Shown: piece by piece, positions 48,469 through 57,431 of the stretch
Layout of the letters: each line of letters opens with the position of its first letter
Position numbering within the stretch: position 1 is the first letter of the stretch
NCBI RefSeq assembly: GCF_000012325.1
Contig: NC_003910.7
Span: forward strand, 2,418,001-2,482,000
Direction of reading: 5' to 3'
Source: Colwellia psychrerythraea 34H
Lineage (GTDB): Bacteria > Pseudomonadota > Gammaproteobacteria > Enterobacterales > Alteromonadaceae
Length of the DNA: 64,000 nt
Program-made: the position numbers and the translations under genes
Notes under the pieces: generated by a model
The model's input: the letters and a program-made list of their open reading frames with translations, nothing else
Told to the model about the DNA's origin: nothing
The model's database searches: none

Positions 48469-50082
48469 TTAATGTTTAGCTGATTTTTTCTTGTCATCTT
48501 TTTTATCTTTAATAGGCTTTATTCGTAAGAACGTTCTTAAACCATCATCACCCTCTTTTTTCAACCAGTTATCTGGAAAGTCAGCTGTTTCGCCACGGTC
48601 ACGTTCACGGTAAACCGCACCAGGAGTATACTTTTCAGTGTAAGGGATAACATTATCACCTTTTTTATTCACTAAAAGGTTGAATAAATCATGACGCATT
48701 TGCGCTATAAGTGGTTGATGTTTAGGTGTATTGATTAAGTTGTTCATTTCTTTAGGATCATTTTTTAAGTCATAAAGCTCTTCAGTGTCCCAAACACCGT
48801 GATATTGAATTAGTTTGTAGTTGTCAGTACGCAAAGCAAAAGTAGTTGGGGTAGAAGGGTAGTTAAATTCCCAATAATATTCATATAAAAAGTTCTCACG
48901 CCATTGATTTACTTCTTTGTTTTTAGCAAGAGGTAACCAACTGTCGCCATCAAAGTGAGCTGGTTTTTTAGCGCCTGCAATTTCTAATATTGTAGGGGCT
49001 ATGTCTAGGTTAGCAACCATTTCGTCTACTACGGTGCCGGGTTTGAAATAACCGGGAGCATAAGCAAGTAACGGTACACGCATAGACTCTTCATAAGCAT
49101 TACGCTTGTCAATTAAACCGTGTTCGCCAAACATAAAGCCGTTATCGCCCATTAACATCACAATAGTATCATTTTCTAAGTTATTATCTTTTAGCCACTT
49201 TAATACACGACCTAAACTATCATCCACGGCAGATAGTGCTCTATGGTATTGACGCTTATATTCTTGAACGTCCATTTCACTATGGTAAGGAAAGTCGACC
49301 CCATGCCAGCTATTACGTTGATTCTTCACCCACATAGGCTTGCCTGCATAGTTTTCTGGAGTATCGGCTTGGCTTTCAGGGACTTCAATTGCTACATCGC
49401 TATATTGATCTTTATGGCGTGGAGCAGGATCAAAATTAGAATGTACTGCTTTATGAGATAAATACATAAAAAATGGTTTGTCTGAATCACGTTTGTCTAA
49501 CCAATCCACCGCGTAATCAGTCAACTCATCGGTAATATAGCCCTTTTGGTCAACTCTTTCGCCATTGATATTAATTTTGTTTGTTCGACCTTTTTTATCT
49601 TTTTTGGGATAGTAATGTCCTTGACCCGCAAAACTTAACCAATGATCAAACCCCGGTTGAGGAGAGTCACCGTGACCACCCATATGCCATTTGCCGAAGA
49701 AACTTGTTTCATAACCCACCTCTTGTAGATAGGAAGGGAAATATACAGAGCTTTCTTTTGCTGGGTTATTATTATCAACTACTCCATGATTATGCATGTA
49801 CTGACCAGTTAATATCGTTGCACGACTAGGTGAGCAAAGGGCGGTAGTAACAAAAGCATTTTTGAAATAAACACCGCCAGCAGCAAGTTTATCCATATTT
49901 GGTGTATCAATACGCGGGTTTAAAAAGCCTACTTCATCATAGCGTTGGTCATCAGTTAAAATGTAGATGACATTTTTCTTTTGTTTTACTGTTTTGTTTA
50001 CGGTTGCTGATAACGATGATACTGAAAAGCATAAACTTAAACTTAGCACTGTTATTTTTAACGCATCTATTTTTGAAGACAT
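48469..50082 (-). CDS. formylglycine sulfatase, N-acetylglucosamine-6-sulfatase-like
   Basis: 537 aa; AAGGGA lies before the ATG. Signal peptide about 1-26. D44-D45 (ILTDDQRYDEVG), C83 in ALCSPSRATILTG, GKWHMGGHGD and MGDNGFMFGEHG. The ELYDLKNDPKEMNNL stretch near the end and the DDQR start fit the S1_11-like glucosamine-6-sulfatase group, whose marine members have wider substrates. The C-terminus is lysine-rich (DKKDDKKKSAKH). First gene of the sulfatase-sulfatase-esterase operon. Confidence 0.9.
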   Translation of the reverse strand: MSSKIDALKITVLSLSLCFSVSSLSATVNKTVKQKKNVIYILTDDQRYDEVGFLNPRIDTPNMDKLAAGGVYFKNAFVTTALCSPSRATILTGQYMHNHGVVDNNNPAKESSVYFPSYLQEVGYETSFFGKWHMGGHGDSPQPGFDHWLSFAGQGHYYPKKDKKGRTNKININGERVDQKGYITDELTDYAVDWLDKRDSDKPFFMYLSHKAVHSNFDPAPRHKDQYSDVAIEVPESQADTPENYAGKPMWVKNQRNSWHGVDFPYHSEMDVQEYKRQYHRALSAVDDSLGRVLKWLKDNNLENDTIVMLMGDNGFMFGEHGLIDKRNAYEESMRVPLLAYAPGYFKPGTVVDEMVANLDIAPTILEIAGAKKPAHFDGDSWLPLAKNKEVNQWRENFLYEYYWEFNYPSTPTTFALRTDNYKLIQYHGVWDTEELYDLKNDPKEMNNLINTPKHQPLIAQMRHDLFNLLVNKKGDNVIPYTEKYTPGAVYRERDRGETADFPDNWLKKEGDDGLRTFLRIKPIKDKKDDKKKSAKH

Positions 50083-50140
50083 GTTATCCCTTTTATTTTC
50101 ATGTTTGGATGTGTGTTTATAGATATAAATTAGCAGTAAT

Positions 50141-50154
50141 TGATATCGTTATCA
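50141..50154. promoter_or_regulatory. LacI-type operator, site 5 (sulfatase operon)
   Basis: TGATATCGTTATCA, about 60 bp before the start codon of the sulfatase at 50082. Site 6 lies about 200 bp away for the divergent gene. Confidence 0.7.
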
Positions 50155-50339
50155 ATAAAGATATAAATTTAAAATGTTTAAAGTTGTTTAAAGTTTCGTT
50201 ATTCACATGCTTCTTAAGGAGGTATTTTCACTTTAGCTAAATGATAGAGATAGTGCAATCTCTTTATATTCAAATACTTAACGTGTTTTTGTTGAGATAT
50301 ATATCAAGGTTTAATGTAGATAACTTTTATAAATTAAAT

Positions 50340-50353
50340 TGACAACGTTATCA
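50340..50353. promoter_or_regulatory. LacI-type operator, site 6 (GH10 lipoprotein)
   Basis: TGACAACGTTATCA, 53 bp before the ATG at 50407; TTGACA at 50339-50344 overlaps it. Confidence 0.75.
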
Positions 50354-50406
50354 ATTGATTGTAGCTTCAGCATGAATATAACCCTAACAAAAAATGGTAA
50401 CTAATA

Positions 50407-53400
50407 ATGAAAAACTATAAATGTACCTTTGCCCTTATGCTTATTTTCTGTTTGGGAGTACAAGGTTGTGGCTCTGAAGAGCAAGTAATAGAAGAACTAC
50501 CAATACTTGAAATTCCAGTTGAGGATGCTCCAGTAGAGGATGTTCCAGTTGAGGAAATTCCAGTTGAGGAAGCTCCAGCTGAGGAAGTTCCAGTTGAGGA
50601 AGATCCAGTTGAGGAAGTTCCAGTTGAGGAAGCTCCAGCTGAGGAAGATGTTGAACTTTCTGCATTTGAACTAGCGATGGCAAAATGTAATAACCCTTGG
50701 AATGAGCTAGGTGTAGCGTTAAATGATAATAGTGAGTTGCTAAATGACCCATTATTATCGACATGTTATCGTGTGTCAGGGGTTGTTGATGGCTTAATTG
50801 ATGACAATATTGACTTGTCAATTAATGGTGCTGAAACGCTAGCGGTGGCAAGTGAGGGGCAATTTGAATTTGTTACTCCTTTTATCAGTGATGAAACGTT
50901 TATATTGAGCGTAAAAACTGCAGCAACAAAACATCAATGTAATTTGATTAATAACAGCGGCACAATTAATGATGAGCAAGCCAATAACCTTATTGTTCAT
51001 TGTATAGCTACTACCAGCCAATGTGATAAAACCACAGAAAATATTACTGATGATAAAAACTTCTCAGGTAATAATATTGAAGGAATTGAGAGTCTTGTTA
51101 GTGATATTGAATGTGGTGTAGAACCATGGCGAGAAGCAGCTAACGAACGTATCAATAACATTCGTAAAACGTCAGGTACTATTACTATTGTTGATAAAAA
51201 TGGTGAGCCAGTAACTAACGCTAAAGTGAACTTAACCCTTAACCGTCATAACTTTAAGTTTGGGGGAATTGCTCAGGCAAAATTATGGCATGGTGAAGCC
51301 GATGATGTTGCAGATCTATATAAAGCGGCTTATTTAGATTTTGGTTTTAATAAAGGTGGTTTTCAAAACGCTTTAAAATATAAATTAAGAGCAGGTTTAG
51401 AGCCTTTAGTACCAGCTATGCTTACTTGGTTTAAAGCGCATGATATCCCTGTGCGTGGGCATGCGTTGATCTGGCCAAAATGGACGAATATGGAAACAAC
51501 AGTATCAGCACAAGATGCATTAGATATGGGCATTACCCAAGGAGATGTTGCGAACCTTCCCAGTGATGAACTGAAAATTTATGTTGATACCACGATTAGA
51601 AATTGGGCGAGTAAGTGGGATGTTGTTGAGTGGGATGTTGCTAACGAATTACGAGGTCACTACGATGTGCAAGATATTCTAGGCTATCAAGAAGAAGCAC
51701 ATTGGTACAAATTAGCTAAGGCCAATGTTCAAAATTCGGCGACATTATTTATTAATGATAATCGAATTATATCAGATAGCAGTGAAACTGTGGTTTCAGA
51801 TAAAGTTGCAGGCTATAAAAGTAATGTTGAAAGTATTCTTGCAGACGATACGTTAAATGAAGGTCATGTTGAAGCGCTTGGATTTCAAAGTCGCTTTGGT
51901 TCGATGTTATCTGCGGATACTATTTATCAACGTTTATCCTATTTTGATGACTTAAATCTGCCAATTTCAGCGACGGAATTTGAGATTAAAGATGACTTGA
52001 TAACCACAGAGATTGACCGCGCTGTTTTAACTGAACGAGTGATGACTGTTTACTTTAGTAAAGAAAGTGTCAGTGATATTTTAGTCTGGACATTTTTTGA
52101 AAGCTCTAGCCGAAGTGATGCTCGCCATTTAGTCGACTTAGAAGGCAATGCTAATTTACGAGGAAAAACGTGGTTGTATTTAGTTAAGAAACATTGGAAT
52201 ACCGATGTTACCACTTGGTTAGATAGGCAGGGGGAAACACAGCTAAACGGCTTTAAAGGTGAATATACTGCAACGGTATCTTTTACAAATTACCCTGATG
52301 AGCAGGTTGACTTCTCTTGGATTGATGGCACAAAGGGTAAAACAATTCAGTTACTTAATTACGCCAATGGTAGCGACAGTGCAACACCTGCTAGTTTCAG
52401 TATTGATAGTTTTGAAAATACTGAAGTAGAGGAAGGCGTTATGTTTACTAGTACAGTACCGACCCTGTCAGGTGATGATAATATTGGCGCTATTACTTGG
52501 ACTGTAACCGGTGATGATGCCAACTTATTTAACCTTAACTCTATAACTGGCGTTTTAAGCCTTACAGCACAAGACTTTGAATCACCAGCTGATACTGATA
52601 TTGATAATAACTATGCGGTTATTTTAACTGCGACGGATGCTGTTGGTAATTTTGCAGAATTAGCTTTAGAGCTCGTTGTAACTGATAATCTTGCCGATAA
52701 CCAAGTACTAGTAAACTTCACTATTGATGAATTCATTACCACAACAATTGCTGAAAATGTAATTTATAGCAGTGAGCTGCCAAACCTTTCTGGTGATGAA
52801 GCAGTTGGTAGTGTTATTTGGACTGTTGAAGGCGATGATGCTAATTTATTTGTTGTCGATTCATCGACAGGTGCATTAACTTTAGCGGCTCAAGATTTTG
52901 AAAATGCTAATGATTTAGCTGGAGATAATGACTATCTAGTAACACTTGTCGCGACTGATTCAGAAGATAATTTCGCCCAACTAGCATTAGTTATTTCAGT
53001 AACCAATGTTGATGAAGTTGTTGTTTATTCACCACCTGAGATTAGTGGTGACAATGGTGATATTTCGAGTGTTATCAATGCTGGTGATTTAGTTTTTACT
53101 CGTCCAGCCCTGGCGACGGAAACGACACTTGATGGTGGCGCTGCCACAGTTGAAGGTAATAAATGGAAGTTATTCAATTGGAGTGAAGCCGAAGCTTACT
53201 GTAGTGATATTGGTGCAAGATTACCAACTAAAACAGAGTTATCAGATAACTTATTAACGTTAGTTAATGATGCCGACTTGGTTAGCAATGGCAGTTTCTC
53301 CGCTACCGAGCATTGGCCTGTAAATAAAGGTTACTGGGCTAGCACTTTTCCTGAGGATGGTAAACATCACTTAATGAAAACAAGCATAGATCCGGCAAAA

Positions 53401-53451
53401 ATGTCAGCTTTAGCTGATACCAACCGTCAATATGTAACTTGTGTTAGATAA
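50407..53451 (+). CDS. multidomain GH10-type lipoprotein with cadherin-like repeats
   Basis: 1014 aa. Lipobox VQGC with acylated C21. Then an acidic P/V/E repeat stalk (about 27-82), a beta domain (about 95-200), a carbohydrate-binding-like strand region (about 245-285), and a GH10 barrel (about 300-600). Catalytic acid/base E414 in WDVANE and nucleophile E524 in SATEFEI; GH10 xylanases usually show WDVVNE and ITELD. Two cadherin-like repeats follow (about 663-760 and 770-865; GDDANLF in both), then a DUF1566-like domain (WKLFNWSEAEAYC). Probably surface-anchored. Xylan is the family substrate; a sulfated or modified one is inferred. Confidence 0.85.
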   Translation: MKNYKCTFALMLIFCLGVQGCGSEEQVIEELPILEIPVEDAPVEDVPVEEIPVEEAPAEEVPVEEDPVEEVPVEEAPAEEDVELSAFELAMAKCNNPWNELGVALNDNSELLNDPLLSTCYRVSGVVDGLIDDNIDLSINGAETLAVASEGQFEFVTPFISDETFILSVKTAATKHQCNLINNSGTINDEQANNLIVHCIATTSQCDKTTENITDDKNFSGNNIEGIESLVSDIECGVEPWREAANERINNIRKTSGTITIVDKNGEPVTNAKVNLTLNRHNFKFGGIAQAKLWHGEADDVADLYKAAYLDFGFNKGGFQNALKYKLRAGLEPLVPAMLTWFKAHDIPVRGHALIWPKWTNMETTVSAQDALDMGITQGDVANLPSDELKIYVDTTIRNWASKWDVVEWDVANELRGHYDVQDILGYQEEAHWYKLAKANVQNSATLFINDNRIISDSSETVVSDKVAGYKSNVESILADDTLNEGHVEALGFQSRFGSMLSADTIYQRLSYFDDLNLPISATEFEIKDDLITTEIDRAVLTERVMTVYFSKESVSDILVWTFFESSSRSDARHLVDLEGNANLRGKTWLYLVKKHWNTDVTTWLDRQGETQLNGFKGEYTATVSFTNYPDEQVDFSWIDGTKGKTIQLLNYANGSDSATPASFSIDSFENTEVEEGVMFTSTVPTLSGDDNIGAITWTVTGDDANLFNLNSITGVLSLTAQDFESPADTDIDNNYAVILTATDAVGNFAELALELVVTDNLADNQVLVNFTIDEFITTTIAENVIYSSELPNLSGDEAVGSVIWTVEGDDANLFVVDSSTGALTLAAQDFENANDLAGDNDYLVTLVATDSEDNFAQLALVISVTNVDEVVVYSPPEISGDNGDISSVINAGDLVFTRPALATETTLDGGAATVEGNKWKLFNWSEAEAYCSDIGARLPTKTELSDNLLTLVNDADLVSNGSFSATEHWPVNKGYWASTFPEDGKHHLMKTSIDPAKMSALADTNRQYVTCVR
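50510..50648 (+). repeat. in-frame 15-bp tandem repeats coding the P/V/E stalk
   Basis: Repeats of CCAGTTGAGGAA with GTT/GAT/GCT variation encode VPVEE/APAEE units. Unit number is likely to vary by slippage. Confidence 0.9.
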
Positions 53452-53501
53452 GTTTATTGTTGGTTAGTAATGCTTGTTCAGCTGTATTAGTTAGATAAAT
53501 T

Positions 53502-53532
53502 AAAGCCGTATCATGTTGATACGGCTTTTTTA
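53502..53532. terminator. bidirectional terminator between two GH10 genes
   Basis: AAAGCCGTATCA (53502-53513) pairs with TGATACGGCTTT (53517-53528), then T residues. Placed between converging genes. Confidence 0.9.
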
Positions 53533-53548
53533 TTGGAGATAAATATTC

Positions 53549-54922
53549 TTAAAAGGAAAGGGCTATCTCGTTAGTATTTTTATCAATGTTAATCGTATGC
53601 ACAATATTACTGTCACCTTGGCTTACAGTAACTTGATACTTGCCATGGAAAGCACTGACATCAATTTTTCCAGCGCTATTCGTTTGTTTAGTTTCATTTG
53701 TTTGCCAGTGGTTATTGATAAGATATAGCCAAATTTTACCATTAAGGGGCAAACTCATATCCCAGTTTAATAGTCCTCTGGTTTCTTTTTCATTGGTAGT
53801 TGATTTATCATTAGCTGAAGAGCGACTTGTTAAATTATTTAATACCGTCCATGCAACGATGCCATCTACATTAGGGTGGGAGAAAAGCACTTGCATGTAC
53901 TCTTCAGTCATTTGAGCGCGCCTCAAGTGTGTTGGCTTGAAGTTGTAGCGTGGTGTATTTACTATTTCAAACTCAGTAGCAACGATAGGGAGGTTGAACT
54001 CATTAAATTGTTCAAGGCGCTGATAGACCATTTCAGGGGTAATGGAGTCAACTCTAAATCGTGCTTGTACACCAATAGCTTCAATAGGACCGCCGTCAGC
54101 AATTATTTCTTTAATAATTTTTTTGTATTCTACAATCCGATCAATATTGGCTGGTGGGGCTGAAATAATTCTATTTTCATTAATAAATAAACGAGCATCT
54201 TTATTTCTAACGTGTTTTTGTGCTTGCTTGAACCAATCAGCCATAATATCTCGACCTAAAAGGTTAGCAATTTCAAGATTGTCTAACGGTTCATTCATTA
54301 CATCCCATTCGACAACATCCCAACGCTTTGCATAGTCATATAGTTGAGCTTCTATAAAGTTTTTTAACTGCTCAGGATTGTTCTTTAATTTTTTGGCGTC
54401 TTTGTGCATAAACTGCCAGCCAGGGTAAACAAGTACATGACCGCGAGCGCTGATATCGTGTTGTTTTGCCCAATCTATTATTGGTTCTACAGTATCCGCT
54501 AATCTTTCTTTATGTTTGTATTTTAGCCCGTTGTTGAAGCCAATTTGATTAATGAAGTTTGGTAATACCTCTGCTTGTTTCGCAAATTTCTTAGTAGAGA
54601 TTACTCCACCGAAGTTGAATTTATGGTTAAGTTGCTTTAACTCGACCTTAGCATTAGGTAAAGGAATGCCATTCTTGTCCTTTACCTCAACAGTGATTTG
54701 GGACTTACGGTATTTATTAATTCGCTGCTGAGCGTCAATGCGCCATTGTTGCTCACTCGTTCCATTTTTTTGTAATTCAATTTCAGCAATTATTTTTTCA
54801 ATGCCGGTAATATTAGTACCGTCGTAAGTTTCTGCAAGATTTGTTTGTGCGTGTAGCGATAGTGATAATAACCAAAAGGCAGCAGGTACAATTATCGGTA
54901 ATGTTTTTAGTGGATAGTTCAT
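53549..54922 (-). CDS. GH10-type endo-glycosidase, secreted
   Basis: 457 aa, signal peptide about 1-25 (SLHAQT). An N-terminal beta module (about 60-110, SQITVEVKDKNGIPLPNAKVEL) precedes the GH10 barrel. Acid/base E211 in WDVMNEP and nucleophile E317 in VATEFEI, the same TEFE variant as the 1014-aa protein; INENRII is shared as well. It is coded 153 bp behind the LacI gene at 55076-56089 and probably transcribed with it. Confidence 0.87.
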   Translation of the reverse strand: MNYPLKTLPIIVPAAFWLLSLSLHAQTNLAETYDGTNITGIEKIIAEIELQKNGTSEQQWRIDAQQRINKYRKSQITVEVKDKNGIPLPNAKVELKQLNHKFNFGGVISTKKFAKQAEVLPNFINQIGFNNGLKYKHKERLADTVEPIIDWAKQHDISARGHVLVYPGWQFMHKDAKKLKNNPEQLKNFIEAQLYDYAKRWDVVEWDVMNEPLDNLEIANLLGRDIMADWFKQAQKHVRNKDARLFINENRIISAPPANIDRIVEYKKIIKEIIADGGPIEAIGVQARFRVDSITPEMVYQRLEQFNEFNLPIVATEFEIVNTPRYNFKPTHLRRAQMTEEYMQVLFSHPNVDGIVAWTVLNNLTSRSSANDKSTTNEKETRGLLNWDMSLPLNGKIWLYLINNHWQTNETKQTNSAGKIDVSAFHGKYQVTVSQGDSNIVHTINIDKNTNEIALSF

Positions 54923-55075
54923 AGTACATTTACTTATTAAGTTTGGTATATGAAATTAAAATAACACTGAAGAATAACAGAGGTAAGGAAAACCTTGTTT
55001 AAAAGTGTTTAAAAATTATAAAATATTTGGCTGTTATGGAATAAAACAGACAAATATTTTATTGAAAATCGAAAT

Positions 55076-56089
55076 TTAAGAACAGGGACTGGTAGAGTTT
55101 CTAATAATTAATTCACAGTCGAACACAGTATCAAACTCTTCAAAAGGTTGTTTTTTAATTCTTTTAATAAGTTTTTTTACGACGGTATTAGCCATTTGAT
55201 TTATTGGTTGTTTAACAGTGGTGATAGATGGCCATATTTGTTGAGATACAGGAGCGTCATCATAACCAACCACAGATAAATCGGCTGGAATGTTAATTTT
55301 CATTTGCGCCGCTACTTTAAGAATTGCCGCTGCCATATAATCATTACTGGCAAAAATAGCCGTAGGTCTACTTTCTTGATTAAGTAGTTGTCTTGCGCAG
55401 CTTTCACCGGTTTCAAAAGTAAACATGCCCTGTTTTACATAATCTTCATCAAGTGTTAATCCCATATTTTCAAGTGCTCTTTGGTAGCCCTTATAACGTT
55501 TATGGGTGGCACCAAAGTCAGGGTGGCCTTTGATAAAACCAATTTTAGTATGACCAAGGGATATTAGATATTTGGTCATTTCAAAAGAAGCCTCTTCGTC
55601 ATTACTCATAACATATGGAGAATCATGCTCACGTACAAAAGGGGAAATACGTGCAAACGGTATGTTTTTTTCATCAAGTAGAGCGATAAGCTCTTTATTA
55701 TCACAAAGTGGATGAGTAAGAATAAAGCCATCTTGAGTTGAGTATTGGGTTATCGACTCGACACTTTTAATTAAATCAGGGCTGTTGTGATCACAAGGGT
55801 GAATTTGTAAGTTATAACCTTGCTCAATACATTGGGAGAGGGCCCCGTTTTGTAATTCAAGGATATAGCCCGGATTAGGATTAGAGTAGAGTAGGGTGAT
55901 AATAAAAGACTGTTGACCTCTAAGCCCTCTTGCTAATGGGTTACGCTTAAAATCTAATGCTTTAACTGCTGCATGTACCTTTTCTTGTAATACAGGTCTG
56001 ACATTAGGTTCATCATTAAGCACCCTTGATACTGTTTTAACCGAAACTTCGGCAACAAGAGCAACATCTTTAATAGTAGCTTTAGCCAA
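55076..56089 (-). CDS. LacI-family transcriptional regulator, paralogue 1
   Basis: 337 aa from a TTG start at 56089 with AAAGGAAT 5 bases ahead; the start is fixed by alignment to the paralogue at 61359-62378 (ITIKDVA). Helix-turn-helix about 4-25 with recognition helix VSVKTVSRV and hinge helix NPLARGLRG. Periplasmic-binding-type effector domain follows (SNDYMAAAILKVAAQ, SVVGYDD). Operators 7 and 8 lie in its upstream region, so it probably controls itself. The recognition helix equals that of paralogue 2, so both should read the same sites. Confidence 0.93.
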   Translation of the reverse strand: MAKATIKDVALVAEVSVKTVSRVLNDEPNVRPVLQEKVHAAVKALDFKRNPLARGLRGQQSFIITLLYSNPNPGYILELQNGALSQCIEQGYNLQIHPCDHNSPDLIKSVESITQYSTQDGFILTHPLCDNKELIALLDEKNIPFARISPFVREHDSPYVMSNDEEASFEMTKYLISLGHTKIGFIKGHPDFGATHKRYKGYQRALENMGLTLDEDYVKQGMFTFETGESCARQLLNQESRPTAIFASNDYMAAAILKVAAQMKINIPADLSVVGYDDAPVSQQIWPSITTVKQPINQMANTVVKKLIKRIKKQPFEEFDTVFDCELIIRNSTSPCS

Positions 56090-56174
56090 GGTATTCCTTT
56101 AATTGTTATCAGCTATAATTTATTAAAATCATAGCATTAACCTTGAAGCCCCGCAATCTAAAGAAAACTGTTTT

Positions 56175-56188
56175 AGACACCGTTATCA
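56175..56188. promoter_or_regulatory. degenerate LacI-type operator, site 7
   Basis: AGACACCGTTATCA; the right half is perfect and the left half differs. Lies in the divergent region between LacI paralogue 1 and the isomerase gene, 35 bp from site 8. Confidence 0.45.
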
Positions 56189-56209
56189 ATTTGATGTTAC
56201 TATTGGTTG

Positions 56210-56223
56210 TGACAACGTTATCA
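56210..56223. promoter_or_regulatory. LacI-type operator, site 8 (divergent region)
   Basis: TGACAACGTTATCA, same 14 nt as sites 1 and 6. About 40 bp before the isomerase-like gene and 120 bp from the LacI start. Confidence 0.75.
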
Positions 56224-56264
56224 GTTTTATTTTAATCGTTGATATATTAATTGTGAGCTTTCAA

Positions 56265-57308
56265 ATGAATTATAAACAAGAAAAGCGTAGGGCAGCTATT
56301 AAAAAAATTGCTTTTGTTGTTGGTGGGATAGCTATTGCACCAACATTAATCTCTCAATCATTAGCAAAACCCTTTTTAGCCAGTAATCCCATTTTGCCCT
56401 TTCAAATATCTTTATCTCAATGGGCGTTTGAAAGTGAAATTTTTGGCAAAGGACGTGATAACTACAAATGGTTTAAAAAAATGTTAGAGGAGGATCCTCA
56501 GGCTGTTTTGCAAGGCTCTATGGATACAACTGACATTGTTGTTAAAGCACAGAAGCTTGGTTTACATGGCGTTGATTTAGTCACCTCGATGATTTATGGA
56601 CATAGAAATAATACGAAGTGGTTACGTAACTTTAAGCAAAAAGGCAAAGACCATGATGTTTCATTTATTTGTTTAATGGCTGATACCGCTACAAAAATTG
56701 GGGCAAGTGATTTATTAGCGCGCAAAAAAGCAGTAGATGATCACAAGCATTGGATAGAAGCGGCAGTAGAGTTAGGGTGTGAGCATATCAGAGTAAATCC
56801 TTTTGGTGATGGCACCTATTTACAGCAAATGAACCAATGTTCAGAGTCTTTATATGAATTAAGTGAGTTTGCTAGCAATGTTGGCATGCAACTTACCGTT
56901 GAAAATCATGGCCACCCTTCAAGTAATGGCGCATGGTTGAACATGTTAATAGAATTAACTAATCATAGTAATTTAGGTCTTTTTCTAGATTTTGGTAATT
57001 TCTTTATGGGTGGTTTTAATGCTAAACCTAGACGCTGGTATGATTTAAAACAAGGTGTAATCGACTTAGCTCCATTTACGGTTGGAATAAGCGGTAAAGC
57101 ACGAAGTTTCTTACCTAATGGTGATATTGAAATGATTGATTATGATTGGAATATGGAGCAGGTATTGGCATCAGGCTTTAATGGTTGGGTTAGTGCTGAA
57201 TATGCTGGAAAAGAGTATTCAAATACTCAAGGAGCCCAAATGATTATTGATAAATTGAGAAAGCTTCAAGAAAAACATAAACAAAGTCGAACTAATTTAA
57301 TGACTTAG
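56265..57308 (+). CDS. exported sugar phosphate isomerase/epimerase-like protein
   Basis: 347 aa from the ATG at 56265; a GTG at 56253 is the alternative. The N-terminus has a twin-arginine-type motif, KRRAAIKKIAFVVGG, followed by a hydrophobic stretch and SLAKP, so export by Tat is likely. The rest is an AP-endonuclease-2/xylose-isomerase-like TIM barrel: TVENHGHPSSNG and LFLDFGNFFMGG supply metal-binding E, H and D. Members convert or cut sugars; the substrate is unknown. Operator 8 controls it. Confidence 0.75.
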   Translation: MNYKQEKRRAAIKKIAFVVGGIAIAPTLISQSLAKPFLASNPILPFQISLSQWAFESEIFGKGRDNYKWFKKMLEEDPQAVLQGSMDTTDIVVKAQKLGLHGVDLVTSMIYGHRNNTKWLRNFKQKGKDHDVSFICLMADTATKIGASDLLARKKAVDDHKHWIEAAVELGCEHIRVNPFGDGTYLQQMNQCSESLYELSEFASNVGMQLTVENHGHPSSNGAWLNMLIELTNHSNLGLFLDFGNFFMGGFNAKPRRWYDLKQGVIDLAPFTVGISGKARSFLPNGDIEMIDYDWNMEQVLASGFNGWVSAEYAGKEYSNTQGAQMIIDKLRKLQEKHKQSRTNLMT

Positions 57309-57328
57309 TATTTAATTTTGATTTTTGT

Positions 57329-57342
57329 TGATAACGTTGTCA
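57329..57342. promoter_or_regulatory. LacI-type operator, site 9 (PEP-CTERM gene)
   Basis: TGATAACGTTGTCA, 90 bp before the ATG at 57432 and 20 bp behind the isomerase-like gene. Confidence 0.7.
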
Positions 57343-57431
57343 ATAGTGTTCTATTATTTAAGTAGATTGTTAACCGAGATAAGGCTAGCAACTAAAAAGT
57401 CATCTTTGAAGTAGGAATGAGAGAGTAAACA

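Noticed and set aside
50441..50821. Minus-strand open frame rich in L/P/Q opposite the GH10 lipoprotein
   Set aside because: Its repeats simply mirror the in-frame 15-bp repeats of the plus-strand stalk.
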